A program made the translations under genes and the position numbers. From contig NZ_LR723670.1 in the NCBI RefSeq assembly GCF_902502825.2, positions 3,944,001-4,008,000 of the forward strand: a DNA stretch of 64,000 bases, in the 5' to 3' direction. This DNA is from Pseudorhizobium flavum (GTDB lineage: Bacteria > Pseudomonadota > Alphaproteobacteria > Rhizobiales > Rhizobiaceae). The notes beneath the pieces are model-generated. The model searched no databases and was not told where the DNA came from. It saw only the letters and a program-made list of their open reading frames with translations. Of this stretch, positions 16,554 through 26,080 are shown piece after piece (position 1 is the first letter of the stretch; every line of letters begins with the position of its first letter).

Positions 16554-16570
16554 CGCGGCGAGAACTCCCG

Positions 16571-18097
16571 TTAGCTCTGCTGGATGGGCAGAGCAATGAA
16601 GCGGCTGCCTCGCTCCCCTTCGATCTGGAAGAGCGCATGGCTCCTGTCCGACTTGCGCACGTCCGCCAGGATATCCTTCGCATCGTCGACGTCGGCTACC
16701 TCGTTGTTGTTGATCGAGGCGATCCGTTCACCTTCCGATATGCCTCGCGCCGCGGCCTCAGATTCAGGGTCGACCTTGGCAATCAGCAGTCCCTTGCCAT
16801 CCTGAGCAGGTGCAACCGTCAGACCAAGGCTTGGCAGGGCATCCTGGCTGGAAGGCGTAGGAGCCTTCTCCTTCTGCCCTTCCTGCGCCTTGCCATCGGC
16901 ATTGGCGAGATCGCCAAGGGTCACGTCGATGGATTTCGTCTCGCCCTTGCGCCAGACTGAAAGCTCGACCTCCTTCGAGGGACCCGCCGAAGCGACCTTG
17001 ACGGAGAGGTCGCGCGCATCCTCGATCGGTTCGCCGTTCATGGAAAGGATGACGTCGCCCGCCTCGATACCCGCCTTGGCGCCAGGAGACCCTTCCTGCG
17101 GTTCGACGACAAGCGCACCCTGTTGCTTTTCAAGACCCAGCGACTCGGCGATCTCCGCGTCGACCGGCTGGATCTGCACGCCAAGCCATCCGCGCTCGAT
17201 TTCGCCGTCGTCGATCAGATCCTGCACAACGTCCTGCGCTACATAGGCGGGTATCGCAAAGGCGATACCGACATTGCCGCCAGAAGGCGAAAAGATTGCG
17301 GTGTTGATGCCCACGACCTCGCCATCCAGGTTGAAGGCAGGGCCCCCGGAGTTGCCGCGGTTCACGGCAGCGTCGATCTGAATGTAGTCGTCGTAAGGGC
17401 CGCTTCCGATGTCCCGGCCAAGCGCCGAGACAATGCCGGCCGTGACCGACCCGCCGAGTCCGAACGGGTTGCCGACAGCGACAACCCAGTCGCCAACGCG
17501 CGCCTTCTTATCATCGGCGAAATCGACATAGGTGAAATCGCGCTTTGCATCGACCTTCAGAACCGCCAGATCCGTGCGGCTATCCTTGCCGACAAGCGTC
17601 GCCTCGAGTTCGGTTCCGTCGTCAAGCAGCACGCTAAACTCGGTGCCGTTGTCGACGACGTGATTGTTGGTCACAACGTAGCCGTCTTTAGAGATGAAGA
17701 AACCGGATCCTTGAGACATTGGCCGAGCTTGCTGCGGAGCATTGTCTCCATCAGGTATGCCCTTGAACCCCGGTCCGCCGAACTGGTCAAAGAAGCGTCG
17801 CAGCGGGTGGTTCTCAGGAAGGTCACCAAACCCCTGACCCGACCCGAAGCCCGGCATGCTATCGGATACCTGCTTCATCTCACCCTTGACGCGGACAGAA
17901 ACGACGGCCGGCGATACCGCCGTGACGACATCTGCGAATCCCGGAGCCGCGGCCGCTGCGTCTACCTTGACCGGATCGGCAAAGGCCTGCGCAACGTAAC
18001 CGGTTGCTCCGCCATAGACCATGACAGTCGCAAGGCCTGCAGCCGCTGAACTTTTCAGGATGGTTTTGAGGCGCGTGCTATTCGTGTTGATTCTCAT
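16571..18097 (-). CDS. degP: Do-family periplasmic serine protease with two PDZ domains
   Basis: The protein has 508 residues and acts in the periplasm on misfolded proteins. A signal segment (VMVYGGATGYVAQAFA) is followed by the trypsin-like domain with catalytic His146 (VVTNNHVVDN), Asp176 (DSRTDLAVLKV) and Ser250 (NRGNSGGPAFN). Two PDZ domains follow (RGWLGVQIQPVDAEIAESLG and the C-terminal ARGISEGERIASINNNEVAD). A Q-linker like that of DegP (about residues 80-125) precedes the protease core. The start MRINTNS is chosen for its AAGGAG site; an upstream ATG would lie on that site. degP or degQ-like naming is not resolved. Confidence 0.93.
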   Translation of the reverse strand: MRINTNSTRLKTILKSSAAAGLATVMVYGGATGYVAQAFADPVKVDAAAAAPGFADVVTAVSPAVVSVRVKGEMKQVSDSMPGFGSGQGFGDLPENHPLRRFFDQFGGPGFKGIPDGDNAPQQARPMSQGSGFFISKDGYVVTNNHVVDNGTEFSVLLDDGTELEATLVGKDSRTDLAVLKVDAKRDFTYVDFADDKKARVGDWVVAVGNPFGLGGSVTAGIVSALGRDIGSGPYDDYIQIDAAVNRGNSGGPAFNLDGEVVGINTAIFSPSGGNVGIAFAIPAYVAQDVVQDLIDDGEIERGWLGVQIQPVDAEIAESLGLEKQQGALVVEPQEGSPGAKAGIEAGDVILSMNGEPIEDARDLSVKVASAGPSKEVELSVWRKGETKSIDVTLGDLANADGKAQEGQKEKAPTPSSQDALPSLGLTVAPAQDGKGLLIAKVDPESEAAARGISEGERIASINNNEVADVDDAKDILADVRKSDRSHALFQIEGERGSRFIALPIQQS

Positions 18098-18253
18098 TGA
18101 TAAACAATCTCCTTCCATTGTGAGCCGTCCGGCTCGATGGCCCAGAAGATAGAGACGCTGACCTTACGAGGAGGTGGAAGGTATATGAAGGATCGTTAAA
18201 GTTCGCCTTTCCATCTCGTAATCTGAGACTGCCCGGGACTGCGAAGCGGCAGC

Positions 18254-18271
18254 TTGCGGGAGGGCCCGCAA
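18254..18271 (-). terminator. Hairpin downstream of gcd
   Basis: TTGCGGG and CCCGCAA form a perfect 7-bp stem with a 4-base loop, 60 bases beyond the gcd stop and before the protease promoter. No T-run follows on the minus strand, so strength is uncertain. Confidence 0.4.
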
Positions 18272-18330
18272 AGCGGGGGTAACGGAGGAACGATGCAGCA
18301 GGTCTCCGGTACCGCCTTCACCGCACGCTG

Positions 18331-20949
18331 CTACTTCTCCGGCAACCCATAGGCGATGATCGTGTCGCTGATCGGCGTCTCCATGAAGTGGTGGCCGCCC
18401 GGATAGATGATCACGAACTGTCGTCCGTCGACTTCCACCACCATGGGGTTTGCCTGACCGCCGCCAGGAAGGGTGTCACTCCAGAGCGTTTCGCCGGTCT
18501 TGATGTCGATCGCGCGGATCAGGTTGTCGGTGGTTGCTGCGATGAAGATCAGTCCTCCCGCAGTTACAGCCGGACCGCCATTGTTCGGTGTACCGATGGT
18601 GACCGGCAACATGGACGGGATCCCGAAAGGACCGTTGCGGCGCGCCGAGCCGAATGGCCGATCCCAGACCGTATCGCCGGTGGCAAGATCGATGGCACGG
18701 ATGCCGCCATAGGGCGGCTCCTTGCACAGGAGCCCGGTATACTTCACCCGCCAGCCGGCATTCACGTCGATCGCGTAAGGGGCGCCGATCTGTGGCCCTG
18801 CTTCCCCTAGCGGTCCTTCGCTGTCCGCCGGCGGCTCGTAGATCGCCCTGAGGCCTGCTTCGTCGGCCTCTTGGCGCGGCACGAGCCGGTTGTGGTTCGG
18901 CATGTTGTTGTAGTTGGCGATAAGCAGGCCCCGCTCGGGATCCACAGCCACCGACCCCCAGTCGTTGCCGCCGTTATAGCCGGGATACTGGATCCAGCGC
19001 TGGTCGGATGTGGGCGGCGTGTAGATGCCCTCGTAATGGGAGCGGCGGAACTGGATGCGGCACCAGAGTTGGTCGATGGGCGACATGCCCCACATGTCCT
19101 CCTCCTCCAGCGCCGGAAACGCCAGCGTATGATATGTGGAGAAAGGCTGGGTGGGCGACAGGTAGTCCGGCTCGACGCCACCCTGCGGCACGGGCCTTTC
19201 CTCGACGGGAAAGAGGGACTCACCGGTCTCTCGGTTGAGAATGAATATGTCGCCCTGTTTGGACGCCAGGACGACGGCCGGCACCCCGCCGTTGTCCGCC
19301 GGGAAATCGATCAGCGTCGGCTGGCTGCCGAGGTCATAGTCCCAGACGTCCCGATGAACCGTCTGGAAGTGCCAGGCGGGCTGGCCGGTCGTTACGTCCA
19401 GCGCCACCAGCGAGGTCGAGTACTCGTTTTCCTGTTCGCTCCGGTTGGAGCCGTAGTAGTCGACGGCGGAGTTGCCGAGCGGCAGGAAAACATAACCCAG
19501 TTCTTCATCGCCGGCGGGGATCGTCCACATGTTCGGGGTGCCGCGTGTATAGACTTCTTCAGGCCCGGCCTGGCTGGTGTCGCCGGGACGACCCATGTCC
19601 CAGGCCCATTCGAATTCTCCGCTGACGGCATCGAAGCCGCGGATAACGCCGGACGGGGAATCCTCTGCATTGCCGTCCTTGACCTGCGCGCCGACGACGA
19701 CCACGCCCCGAACGATAACGGGCGGCGATGTCAAGGAATACCAGCCGGGCACTGTCTCGCCCAGCCCGCGCTCCAGATAGACCATGCCATTGTCACCGAA
19801 TTCGGTGCAGAGGCGGCCGGTCTCGGCATCGATTGCAATGAGGCGCCCATCCAGTGTCCCCCAGATGATCCGGGTCGCGCAGGCATCGTAGGGGTCTGCA
19901 TCCGGGACCTCGAAATAGGCTACGCCCCGGCACGTTGCGCCATAGGGGATGGCGTCTGCAGGCACCATGGGATCGTAGCGCCATTCTTCCTTGCCCGATC
20001 CTGCATCAATGGCAATGATCTTGCCCATTGGCGTGCAGGTGAACAGCTTCTCGCCGATCTTCAGCGGCGTGTTCTCAGGCGAATACTTGCCTTCCGCCTC
20101 TGGCGATGGCAGGTCGTCGGTATTGAACTCCCAGATCCGCTCGAGCTGGTCGACGTTGTCCGGCGTGATCTGGGTCAGTGGCGAATACTTGGTTCCATGA
20201 ATGTTGCCGCCCCAGGCCGGCCAGTCGGCACCGGTTTCGCGCATGGCAAGTGCGGGCCGGCCCTCTTCGGCGGATTGACCCTCCGGCGCGGGATCGCGGG
20301 GAGCCTCCGGATTGATTACGACATCGCTTTCGCTATCTGCCGACGGCTCCTGAGCGGAGTTTCGATCGGTGAGCGGTGCGGTAGGCGCGGCCGGGGCAAT
20401 GCTACTGTCATCGGCCGGTGGTTGCACCGGCGCCTGCGCGGCAGGGTCGGCCGGTCCCTCTTGTGTATCGGCCTGAGCAAAGACGGAGGCGGGCCGAAGC
20501 CAGGGCGCGGATGTTACGCCGATCCCCAAGGCTGCCAGGACGGCCAATGCGGTCGCCAGTCCACGTTGACGGGTGCTGTGTTGCGGGTCGCTACGGCGCA
20601 GGGACGGTATGGCTATGAGAACCAGCAACAGAATGACCGTCGGTGCAACCACTCGGGGTACGAGCGGCCACCCTTGAAGCCCGACCTCCCAAAGGGCCCA
20701 GATGAGCGTGAACACATAGGTGGCCCCATAGGCGAGCACACCCAAGTAGCGACCTGTCACCATCAAGATACCCGAGAAGACAAGCCCGATACCGGCGGCC
20801 GCGTAATACCACGAACCGCCCAGCGTAATCAGCCAGATGCCGCCAACGCCGATGACAAGGCCAAGCAGGACCAGGAGAAGTCCCAGCAGGAACGCGTACC
20901 AGCCAGGCGCTTGACGAGGAGTTGTGCGGGGGGACGTGTGATTGGTCAT
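18331..20949 (-). CDS. gcd: Membrane-bound PQQ-dependent glucose/quinate/shikimate-type dehydrogenase
   Basis: The protein has 872 residues. The first 130 or so form five membrane helices (FLLGLLLVLLGLVIGVGGIW onward), as in Gcd, which passes electrons to ubiquinone. A long acidic, Pro/Ala-rich linker (about residues 155-230) follows, then the eight-bladed PQQ propeller, starting WPAWGGNIHGTKYSPLTQI. Motifs include LEWRYD-like PQQ strands, CRGVAYFEVPD, TGQPAWHFQTVHRDVWDYDL and GGIRAIDLATGDTVWDRPFG. The linker makes it longer than the roughly 800-residue E. coli Gcd. The start MTNHTSPRT has AGGAGG upstream. Its activity needs PQQ; no pqq synthesis genes lie in the window. Glucose is the likely but unproven substrate. 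Confidence 0.9.
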   Translation of the reverse strand: MTNHTSPRTTPRQAPGWYAFLLGLLLVLLGLVIGVGGIWLITLGGSWYYAAAGIGLVFSGILMVTGRYLGVLAYGATYVFTLIWALWEVGLQGWPLVPRVVAPTVILLLVLIAIPSLRRSDPQHSTRQRGLATALAVLAALGIGVTSAPWLRPASVFAQADTQEGPADPAAQAPVQPPADDSSIAPAAPTAPLTDRNSAQEPSADSESDVVINPEAPRDPAPEGQSAEEGRPALAMRETGADWPAWGGNIHGTKYSPLTQITPDNVDQLERIWEFNTDDLPSPEAEGKYSPENTPLKIGEKLFTCTPMGKIIAIDAGSGKEEWRYDPMVPADAIPYGATCRGVAYFEVPDADPYDACATRIIWGTLDGRLIAIDAETGRLCTEFGDNGMVYLERGLGETVPGWYSLTSPPVIVRGVVVVGAQVKDGNAEDSPSGVIRGFDAVSGEFEWAWDMGRPGDTSQAGPEEVYTRGTPNMWTIPAGDEELGYVFLPLGNSAVDYYGSNRSEQENEYSTSLVALDVTTGQPAWHFQTVHRDVWDYDLGSQPTLIDFPADNGGVPAVVLASKQGDIFILNRETGESLFPVEERPVPQGGVEPDYLSPTQPFSTYHTLAFPALEEEDMWGMSPIDQLWCRIQFRRSHYEGIYTPPTSDQRWIQYPGYNGGNDWGSVAVDPERGLLIANYNNMPNHNRLVPRQEADEAGLRAIYEPPADSEGPLGEAGPQIGAPYAIDVNAGWRVKYTGLLCKEPPYGGIRAIDLATGDTVWDRPFGSARRNGPFGIPSMLPVTIGTPNNGGPAVTAGGLIFIAATTDNLIRAIDIKTGETLWSDTLPGGGQANPMVVEVDGRQFVIIYPGGHHFMETPISDTIIAYGLPEK

Positions 20950-21478
20950 CAGCCGTATGCCTCCTGAGGTTGGTGTCGCAGCCGTGAGCTCAACAAGGCG
21001 AAAAAAAGATTGTTCCTGTACGGCCCTCGAAAGTTTCAGAAGTGAAGAAACCGCAATGGTGCTGTCATTCGTCGTTAACATCATTGAGCGCTGTAAGCGC
21101 CGCATTAGGCATTTGCGATGCAGGTAACCCGGATCTTCGCGGGGCTCAGTAAATAAGACCGGAATGTCGGTTTGACCCCCATGTCCGACTATCGGAAGCC
21201 CGCCTCCGCTCCATTATGGAGTTGAAATGCACTAGCTGCTTGATCTGCCTGTTTTGTGTGCGGCGGCGCACCCGGAGTAACCAGCGGGTCATGGGGCTAA
21301 TTCCGCTCAACTGCAGGAGGAGTAATCGGCGTCATTCGCGGCCGTCTTGCTTCGAGCGGGGAAGGTTGTGCGGAAATACGGCCCCGTCGGAGCGGCTGAC
21401 GATCGCGGGGCCGCAATTGCGTTGCGTGTACACCTCCCGGTTTCGTCATCACCTATAGGACGGAGAATTGCCGTTTTC
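20950..21478. other. Long intergenic region upstream of gcd
   Basis: These 529 bases separate the gcd start from the end of the TRAP large permease gene; both genes lie on the minus strand. The part next to gcd should hold its promoter. A loose dyad GGAATGTCGG / CCGACTATCGG occurs around 21160-21195. Short open frames here have no family resemblance. I see no RNA gene. Confidence 0.5.
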
Positions 21479-22771
21479 TCACATCGAGTTTGGCAGCAGC
21501 ATGACGATAGAAGGGAACGCCACGAACAGCGCCAGGCGAATGAGGTCTGCCACCACGAAGGGAGCGACGCCCCGGAAGATGGTGATCAGGCTGACGTCGC
21601 GATTGATCGAGTTGATGACGAAGACGTTCATGCCGATCGGCGGGGTGATCAGGCCAAGCTCGACCGTGACGACGACGATGATGCCGAACCAAATCGGGTC
21701 GAAACCGAGCTGCATGACAACGGGATAGACGATCGGCACCAGCAGGATGATCATCGCCATCGCGTCCAGGATGCAGCCCATCAGGAAGAATAGCCCGAGG
21801 ATCAGCCACAGCGTTGGATAGGCGCCAAGGTCCAGATCGACCAGGAAGGCGGCGATCTTCTGCGGCGTCTGCGTGATCACCAGGAAGTAGTTGAAGAGCA
21901 TGGCGCCGATCAGGATCGTATAGATCGCCACTGACGTGGAGAGTGCCTCGATCAGCGAGTTCAGAATGCTTGTGAAGTCGAGCCGCCGCCGCGCGATGCC
22001 AATCACAGCCGTGAGGAAGGCACCGGCCGCCGCCGCTTCCGTCGGCGTGACGACGCCGGCATAAATTCCGCCGATGATAGCGACGAACAGCAGGAGGATG
22101 GCCCAGATGCCTTTGAGCGAGGCGAGCCTTTCACCCGCGGCGATGGACATGCCTTGCGGCAGCTCGCGCCAGAACACGATATATACGCAGGCCATATACA
22201 TCAGGACCGCGACAAGGCCCGGCAGGATGCCGGCGACGAACAGCTTTCCGACATCCTGCTCGGTGATATAGCCATAGATCGCCAGAACCACCGAGGGTGG
22301 GATGAGAATGCCGAGCGTGCCGCCACCGGCGATCACGCCTGTGGCCAGTTTGTCGGAATAGCCGAAGCGCCGCATTTCCGGCAGCGCGACCTTGCTCATG
22401 GTCGCGGCCGTTGCGACTGAGGAGCCTGAGATCGCTGCAAAACCGGCGCAGGCGGAAATGCTGGCAAGCGCGAGCCCGCCCCTGAGCTGGCCAAGCCAGG
22501 CCTGGCCGGCCCGGAAGAGCTCTTTCGACATGCCGGACCGTGTCGCAAGCACGCCCATCAGGACAAACATCGGGATCAGCGAAAGATTGTAGTCCGTAAT
22601 CGTGCGGATCGGCGAGATAGCGAGCTGGTTTAGCGCCGGTCGCCAGCCGGCAACGGCGGCGAAGCCCCCAACACCCACGAGGCTCATGGCCACTCCGATC
22701 GGCACCCGGACGGCGAGCATGGCAAAAAGCGCCGCAAAACCGATGACGGCGGTCCAGTCCAGGCTAGTCAT
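21479..22771 (-). CDS. TRAP transporter large permease (DctM family)
   Basis: The protein has 430 residues and the full 12-13-helix pattern of the large TRAP membrane subunit. Landmarks are FAAISGSSVATAATMSKVAL (about residue 112), GGGTLGILIPPSVVLAIYGY (about 150), GGIYAGVVTPTEAAAAGAF (about 240) and LGLITPPIGMNVFVINSI near the C-terminus. The start overlaps the small permease by eight bases. It is the last gene of a six-gene operon that begins with an acyl-CoA ligase, which suggests that the transporter imports a carboxylic acid for CoA activation. Confidence 0.94.
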   Translation of the reverse strand: MTSLDWTAVIGFAALFAMLAVRVPIGVAMSLVGVGGFAAVAGWRPALNQLAISPIRTITDYNLSLIPMFVLMGVLATRSGMSKELFRAGQAWLGQLRGGLALASISACAGFAAISGSSVATAATMSKVALPEMRRFGYSDKLATGVIAGGGTLGILIPPSVVLAIYGYITEQDVGKLFVAGILPGLVAVLMYMACVYIVFWRELPQGMSIAAGERLASLKGIWAILLLFVAIIGGIYAGVVTPTEAAAAGAFLTAVIGIARRRLDFTSILNSLIEALSTSVAIYTILIGAMLFNYFLVITQTPQKIAAFLVDLDLGAYPTLWLILGLFFLMGCILDAMAMIILLVPIVYPVVMQLGFDPIWFGIIVVVTVELGLITPPIGMNVFVINSINRDVSLITIFRGVAPFVVADLIRLALFVAFPSIVMLLPNSM

Positions 22772-23282
22772 GGATCATTTCTTTCCGGTCATGGAGCGCA
22801 GGCTCCCGGCCCGTGGCGAGGAGGAAGAGACGGATGGCGGCCATGACAATCGATGCAAGCGCTCCAAGCCAGATCATCGCCAGGAATGGCCAGACCGGCA
22901 ACCTGAGATCAAACGTCGCCTCATGGCTGGCAAATGCGCTGGCGAGACGGGTGAACATCTTCCAGGTCAACAGGATCGAGAAGCCCAGCAAAACCGCCTG
23001 CCCTATGAGGTCGATCATCCGACGCAGCCGCGAGGACACGGCTTCGGCCAGGATATCGACGGTGATGTGGCGCCCGGAAAATCCGAGCGCCGCAAAACCC
23101 CACATCACGGTAATGCCGAGAAGCAGGCGTGCAATATCGAAGGAATCCGGGATGGGATAGGCAAACAGATAGCGCCCGATCGCCGAGGCGAAGATGACCA
23201 CCGTGATGACGGCAAGGCAAAGCCCCGCCGTGATCTCGACGCCGCGCGTAACCCGGCTCAGCAAATCTGTCAGCCTATCCAT
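22764..23282 (-). CDS. TRAP transporter small permease (DctQ family)
   Basis: The protein has 172 residues and four membrane helices (ITAGLCLAVITVVIFASAIG, ARLLLGITVMWGFAALGFSG, LIGQAVLLGFSILLTWKMF, WPFLAMIWLGALASIVMAAI). GRHITVDILAE after helix 2 is the conserved DctQ cytoplasmic motif. It starts nine bases after the binding-protein stop and overlaps the large permease, in keeping with a coupled dctPQM set. Confidence 0.93.
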   Translation of the reverse strand: MDRLTDLLSRVTRGVEITAGLCLAVITVVIFASAIGRYLFAYPIPDSFDIARLLLGITVMWGFAALGFSGRHITVDILAEAVSSRLRRMIDLIGQAVLLGFSILLTWKMFTRLASAFASHEATFDLRLPVWPFLAMIWLGALASIVMAAIRLFLLATGREPALHDRKEMIHD

Positions 23283-23291
23283 GACCGTGCC

Positions 23292-24302
23292 CTATTCAGC
23301 CAATGCGTTTTCAGCAGAGAGTGCATCCCTGAACGCCTTCAGCACGGCTTCCGGATCCGCGCCGGCGGCTTTCACCTGGTCCTTCCACTTGGCCATCAGC
23401 GGCTCGGCGGAGTTTTTCCAAAGCTGCGCTTCTTCGGCGGTCGGCTTGTAGACGGTGTGATCCTTTTCCGAGAGAGCCCGGTCACGGCCAGACTGTTCCT
23501 TGTCCGCCCAGCCTGCGGAGATCTTTTCCGCCCATTCGCTGGTGCAATGGTCGTCTAGCGCCTTGCGCTCATCCGCCGGCATGCCCTCGTAGGTCGCCTT
23601 GTTCATCGCCATCACGAAGGTGGTGGTGTAGAGCGGCATGTCGAGGTGATGCTTGGTCACGGAATCGATGCCGAACAGGTAGACGCTGTCCCAAGGGAAG
23701 GTGATCGCATCGGCGGCGCCGCGCGCGATGACCTCACGGGCCTCGGGAGCCGGCACCTGCACGCTCGCGCCACCCAGCAGCGCAACATAGCTTGCGACCG
23801 TTGCCTGGGCCGGCCGGACATTCTTTCCCTTCAGGTCGGCCGGCACCTTGATGGCCTCACGAGAATGCAGAGTGCCGGGGTCCTGCAGAAAGGCCATGCA
23901 GACGTGGATGTCGGCCATCTCTTTTTCGGCGTAGGCTTTGTACCAGCTATCGAAAGCCTTCGAGCCGCTCTTGCCGTTGGAGACCATGAACGGCACTTCG
24001 CCGAGCGCGATGATCGGGAATCGCCCTGGCTGGTAGCCCGGATTGACGAAGGTGATGTCGGCAATCCCATCCCGGGCCATGTCGTAGTGGTCGGTTGCCG
24101 AACCAAGCTGCTGCGCCGGGAAAATGGTCATGGTGACCTTGCCGCCCGATGCCTCGCCGATGGACTGGATCCACGGCTCGAAACCGGTTGTCTGAAGCGT
24201 GTGCTGCGGCGGCAGCCAATGCGCGAGACGCAGTTCCGCCGCCACCGCGTCGGTGGCGAGCACCGCAGCCGTGATCGTCAGTAGTGTCTTTAAGGTTCTC
24301 AT
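23292..24302 (-). CDS. TRAP transporter substrate-binding protein
   Basis: This periplasmic receptor has 336 residues and a signal peptide ending TDAVA-AE. The mature protein starts LRLAHWLPPQHTLQTTGFEP and contains IGEASGGKVTMTIFPAQQLG and DITFVNPGYQPGRFPIIALG. The segment DLKGKNVRPAQATVASYVAL, where the carboxylate-binding Arg usually sits, keeps an Arg (NVRPA). This HWLPPQH type is the subgroup often found with aromatic or branched carboxylate catabolism genes. The start is fixed by GGGAGGAGAG upstream; the ORF extension beyond is a shadow. It follows the SDR gene by 46 bases. Confidence 0.92.
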   Translation of the reverse strand: MRTLKTLLTITAAVLATDAVAAELRLAHWLPPQHTLQTTGFEPWIQSIGEASGGKVTMTIFPAQQLGSATDHYDMARDGIADITFVNPGYQPGRFPIIALGEVPFMVSNGKSGSKAFDSWYKAYAEKEMADIHVCMAFLQDPGTLHSREAIKVPADLKGKNVRPAQATVASYVALLGGASVQVPAPEAREVIARGAADAITFPWDSVYLFGIDSVTKHHLDMPLYTTTFVMAMNKATYEGMPADERKALDDHCTSEWAEKISAGWADKEQSGRDRALSEKDHTVYKPTAEEAQLWKNSAEPLMAKWKDQVKAAGADPEAVLKAFRDALSAENALAE

Positions 24303-24348
24303 TTCTCTCTCCTCCCAGGTTGCGCCGGCTCCTATCCGGCGCGGTTGA

Positions 24349-25260
24349 TCAAATCTCGCCCATGTCGATGCCGATGCTTTCGTGTGATTGCTGGAAAGTA
24401 GCGGACCATGTTTCGGCGATAGCCTCTGCGGTCCAGCCGCCCCGATGCAGAGCAAACTGCTTTTCTTGCGGGTGCTGCCAGAGCGACAGCCGGTCGCCGC
24501 CAAGTCCGATGCATTGTCCAGAGATGCCCGCCGCCCTGTCGGAACTGAGGAACACGGCCAGCGGCGCCACGTCTTCAGCCGTGCCGATGCCGATGTTGCT
24601 TCTCAGATGTTCAGGCAAGGGCTCACCCCGTTCCGCCATAGCCGCATAGGGGCCGAGCGCCGGAATCGTCTCGGTCATGCGGGTCAGGGCATTCGGCACT
24701 ATCGCATTGACGGTCACGTTCGCCTTGGCGAGTTCCATGGCCCAGGTCCGCGCCATCGCCGCAATGCCTGCCTTGGCAGCGGCATAAGCAGTCTGGCCGA
24801 AATTGCCGCGTTGGCCCGCAAGCGAGGCCATCAGGATCAGGCGCCCGCCTTCGCCGGCGGCGCGAAAATGCCGCGCCGCTGCCCGCGCACAGGTAAAGGT
24901 GCCGCGCAAATGGGTCATGATGACAGAGTCGAAATCCTTGTCACTCGTGTTCCAGAGCACGCGATCCCTTAGATTACCCGCATTGGTGATCATGATGTCC
25001 AGCCTCCCGAAACGGGAGAGGGCGGTATCGACGCACTGCTCGGCGGCGGCGCTGTCGCCGATTGCACAGACCGCGCCCGCGGCCTTGCCGCCGATGCCGC
25101 GGATCAAGGTCACCACTTCCTCAACCATCTCGCCAGCGAGATCATTGACGACCACCGCTGCGCCCGCATTTGCCAGCGCCAGCGCCGTGGCCCGTCCGAT
25201 GCCGCGCCCTGCGCCCGTGACCACCGCCACCTTGCCGCCGAGATCGATGCCCGCTGTCAT
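24349..25260 (-). CDS. SDR-family oxidoreductase (3-hydroxyacyl-CoA dehydrogenase-like)
   Basis: The protein has 303 residues. It has the nucleotide motif VVTGAGRGIGRA (residues 14-25), NAG at 93-95, and the catalytic Ser146 (ILMASLAG), Tyr159 and Lys163 (TAYAAAKAG). After the usual fold of about 255 residues comes a C-terminal extension of some 45 residues (LSLWQHPQEKQFALHRGGW and on), known from SDRs of the peroxisomal multifunctional-enzyme and actinobacterial acyl-CoA type. Gene order after an acyl-CoA ligase and an enoyl-CoA hydratase suggests oxidation of a 3-hydroxyacyl-CoA. The start lies one base after the stop of the hydratase gene. Confidence 0.88.
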   Translation of the reverse strand: MTAGIDLGGKVAVVTGAGRGIGRATALALANAGAAVVVNDLAGEMVEEVVTLIRGIGGKAAGAVCAIGDSAAAEQCVDTALSRFGRLDIMITNAGNLRDRVLWNTSDKDFDSVIMTHLRGTFTCARAAARHFRAAGEGGRLILMASLAGQRGNFGQTAYAAAKAGIAAMARTWAMELAKANVTVNAIVPNALTRMTETIPALGPYAAMAERGEPLPEHLRSNIGIGTAEDVAPLAVFLSSDRAAGISGQCIGLGGDRLSLWQHPQEKQFALHRGGWTAEAIAETWSATFQQSHESIGIDMGEI

Positions 25261-25261
25261 C

Positions 25262-26080
25262 TCACATCCCCTCATAGACCGGCCGGCGCTTTTCCATGAA
25301 GGCGCGCGGGCCTTCCCGGGCGTCACAGGTGACCATGACGCGCTGCTTGGCCTGGTCTTCAAGGGCATAGCCCTCCTCCAGGGTGCGGCCACTGGAGGCC
25401 AATACGGTCTTCTTGATCTCGCTGACCGCCACCGGTCCGTTCGCCGCGATCTTGCGGGCGATATCCCAGGCTCTCGCAAGGACCTCCTCCAGGGGCAATA
25501 CATAGTTGACCAGGCCGGCAAGGCGGGCACTGTCGGCGTCGAGACTGTCGCCGACCAGCAGCATTTCCATGGCGACGCAATAGGGAACCTGCCGTGGCAG
25601 GCGAACCAGCGATCCCGCAAACGGGATGAGCGCCCGCTTGGCCTCCGGCAAGCCGAAGGTGGCATGGCTTGCGGCAATTCGGATGTCGGTCGCCAGCACG
25701 GTCTCCATCCCGCCCGCCAGACAGGCCCCGTTGATCGCGGCGATGATCGGCTTGTTTAGCTGGAAGTTCCTGAGCGCCGACCGGTTCATGACCTCGGGAT
25801 CCTCAAGTACGCGATGATCCCATCTGGTCTCCGGCTTGCGGGCTCCAGTCATCAGCGGCAGCGTCAGCGCCAGGTCGCCGCCGGAGCAGAAGGCCCGGTC
25901 GCCGGCACCCGTCAGGATGCACACCCGCAGCGCTGAATCCTCCGCGAAGGCCGTAAACGCGTCCGACAGCCTGCAGGCCATTTCGGGACTGATAGCGTTG
26001 CGCGCATGAGGTCGGTTGAGTGTGAGCAGCAGCACCCCCTCGCGCGTTTCGCTGAGCAGGGCCGGTTCGAGATCTGTCAT
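25262..26080 (-). CDS. Enoyl-CoA hydratase/isomerase family protein
   Basis: The protein has 272 residues and the crotonase fold. Typical elements are LLLTLNRPHARNAISPEM (residues 17-34), GAGDRAFCSGGDLALT with the first oxyanion-hole Gly, INGACLAGGMETVLATDI with the second, and THFGLPEAK-like FGLPEAKRALIPFAG, where Glu is a candidate catalytic residue. The C-terminal EGPRAFMEKRRPVYEGM is standard for the family. It overlaps the ligase gene by four bases. Its role is probably hydration of an enoyl-CoA formed from the imported acid, but other crotonase reactions are possible. Confidence 0.9.
   Translation of the reverse strand: MTDLEPALLSETREGVLLLTLNRPHARNAISPEMACRLSDAFTAFAEDSALRVCILTGAGDRAFCSGGDLALTLPLMTGARKPETRWDHRVLEDPEVMNRSALRNFQLNKPIIAAINGACLAGGMETVLATDIRIAASHATFGLPEAKRALIPFAGSLVRLPRQVPYCVAMEMLLVGDSLDADSARLAGLVNYVLPLEEVLARAWDIARKIAANGPVAVSEIKKTVLASSGRTLEEGYALEDQAKQRVMVTCDAREGPRAFMEKRRPVYEGM

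Noticed and set aside
18181..18230. An ECF (GGAAC...GTT) promoter upstream of the Do protease gene
   Set aside because: A GAACTTT element is present on the minus strand, but no correctly spaced second element was found.
18871..20967. A 698-codon plus-strand open frame
   Set aside because: It lies entirely antisense to the well-supported gcd gene, shows no domain pattern and has composition typical of a high-GC shadow frame.
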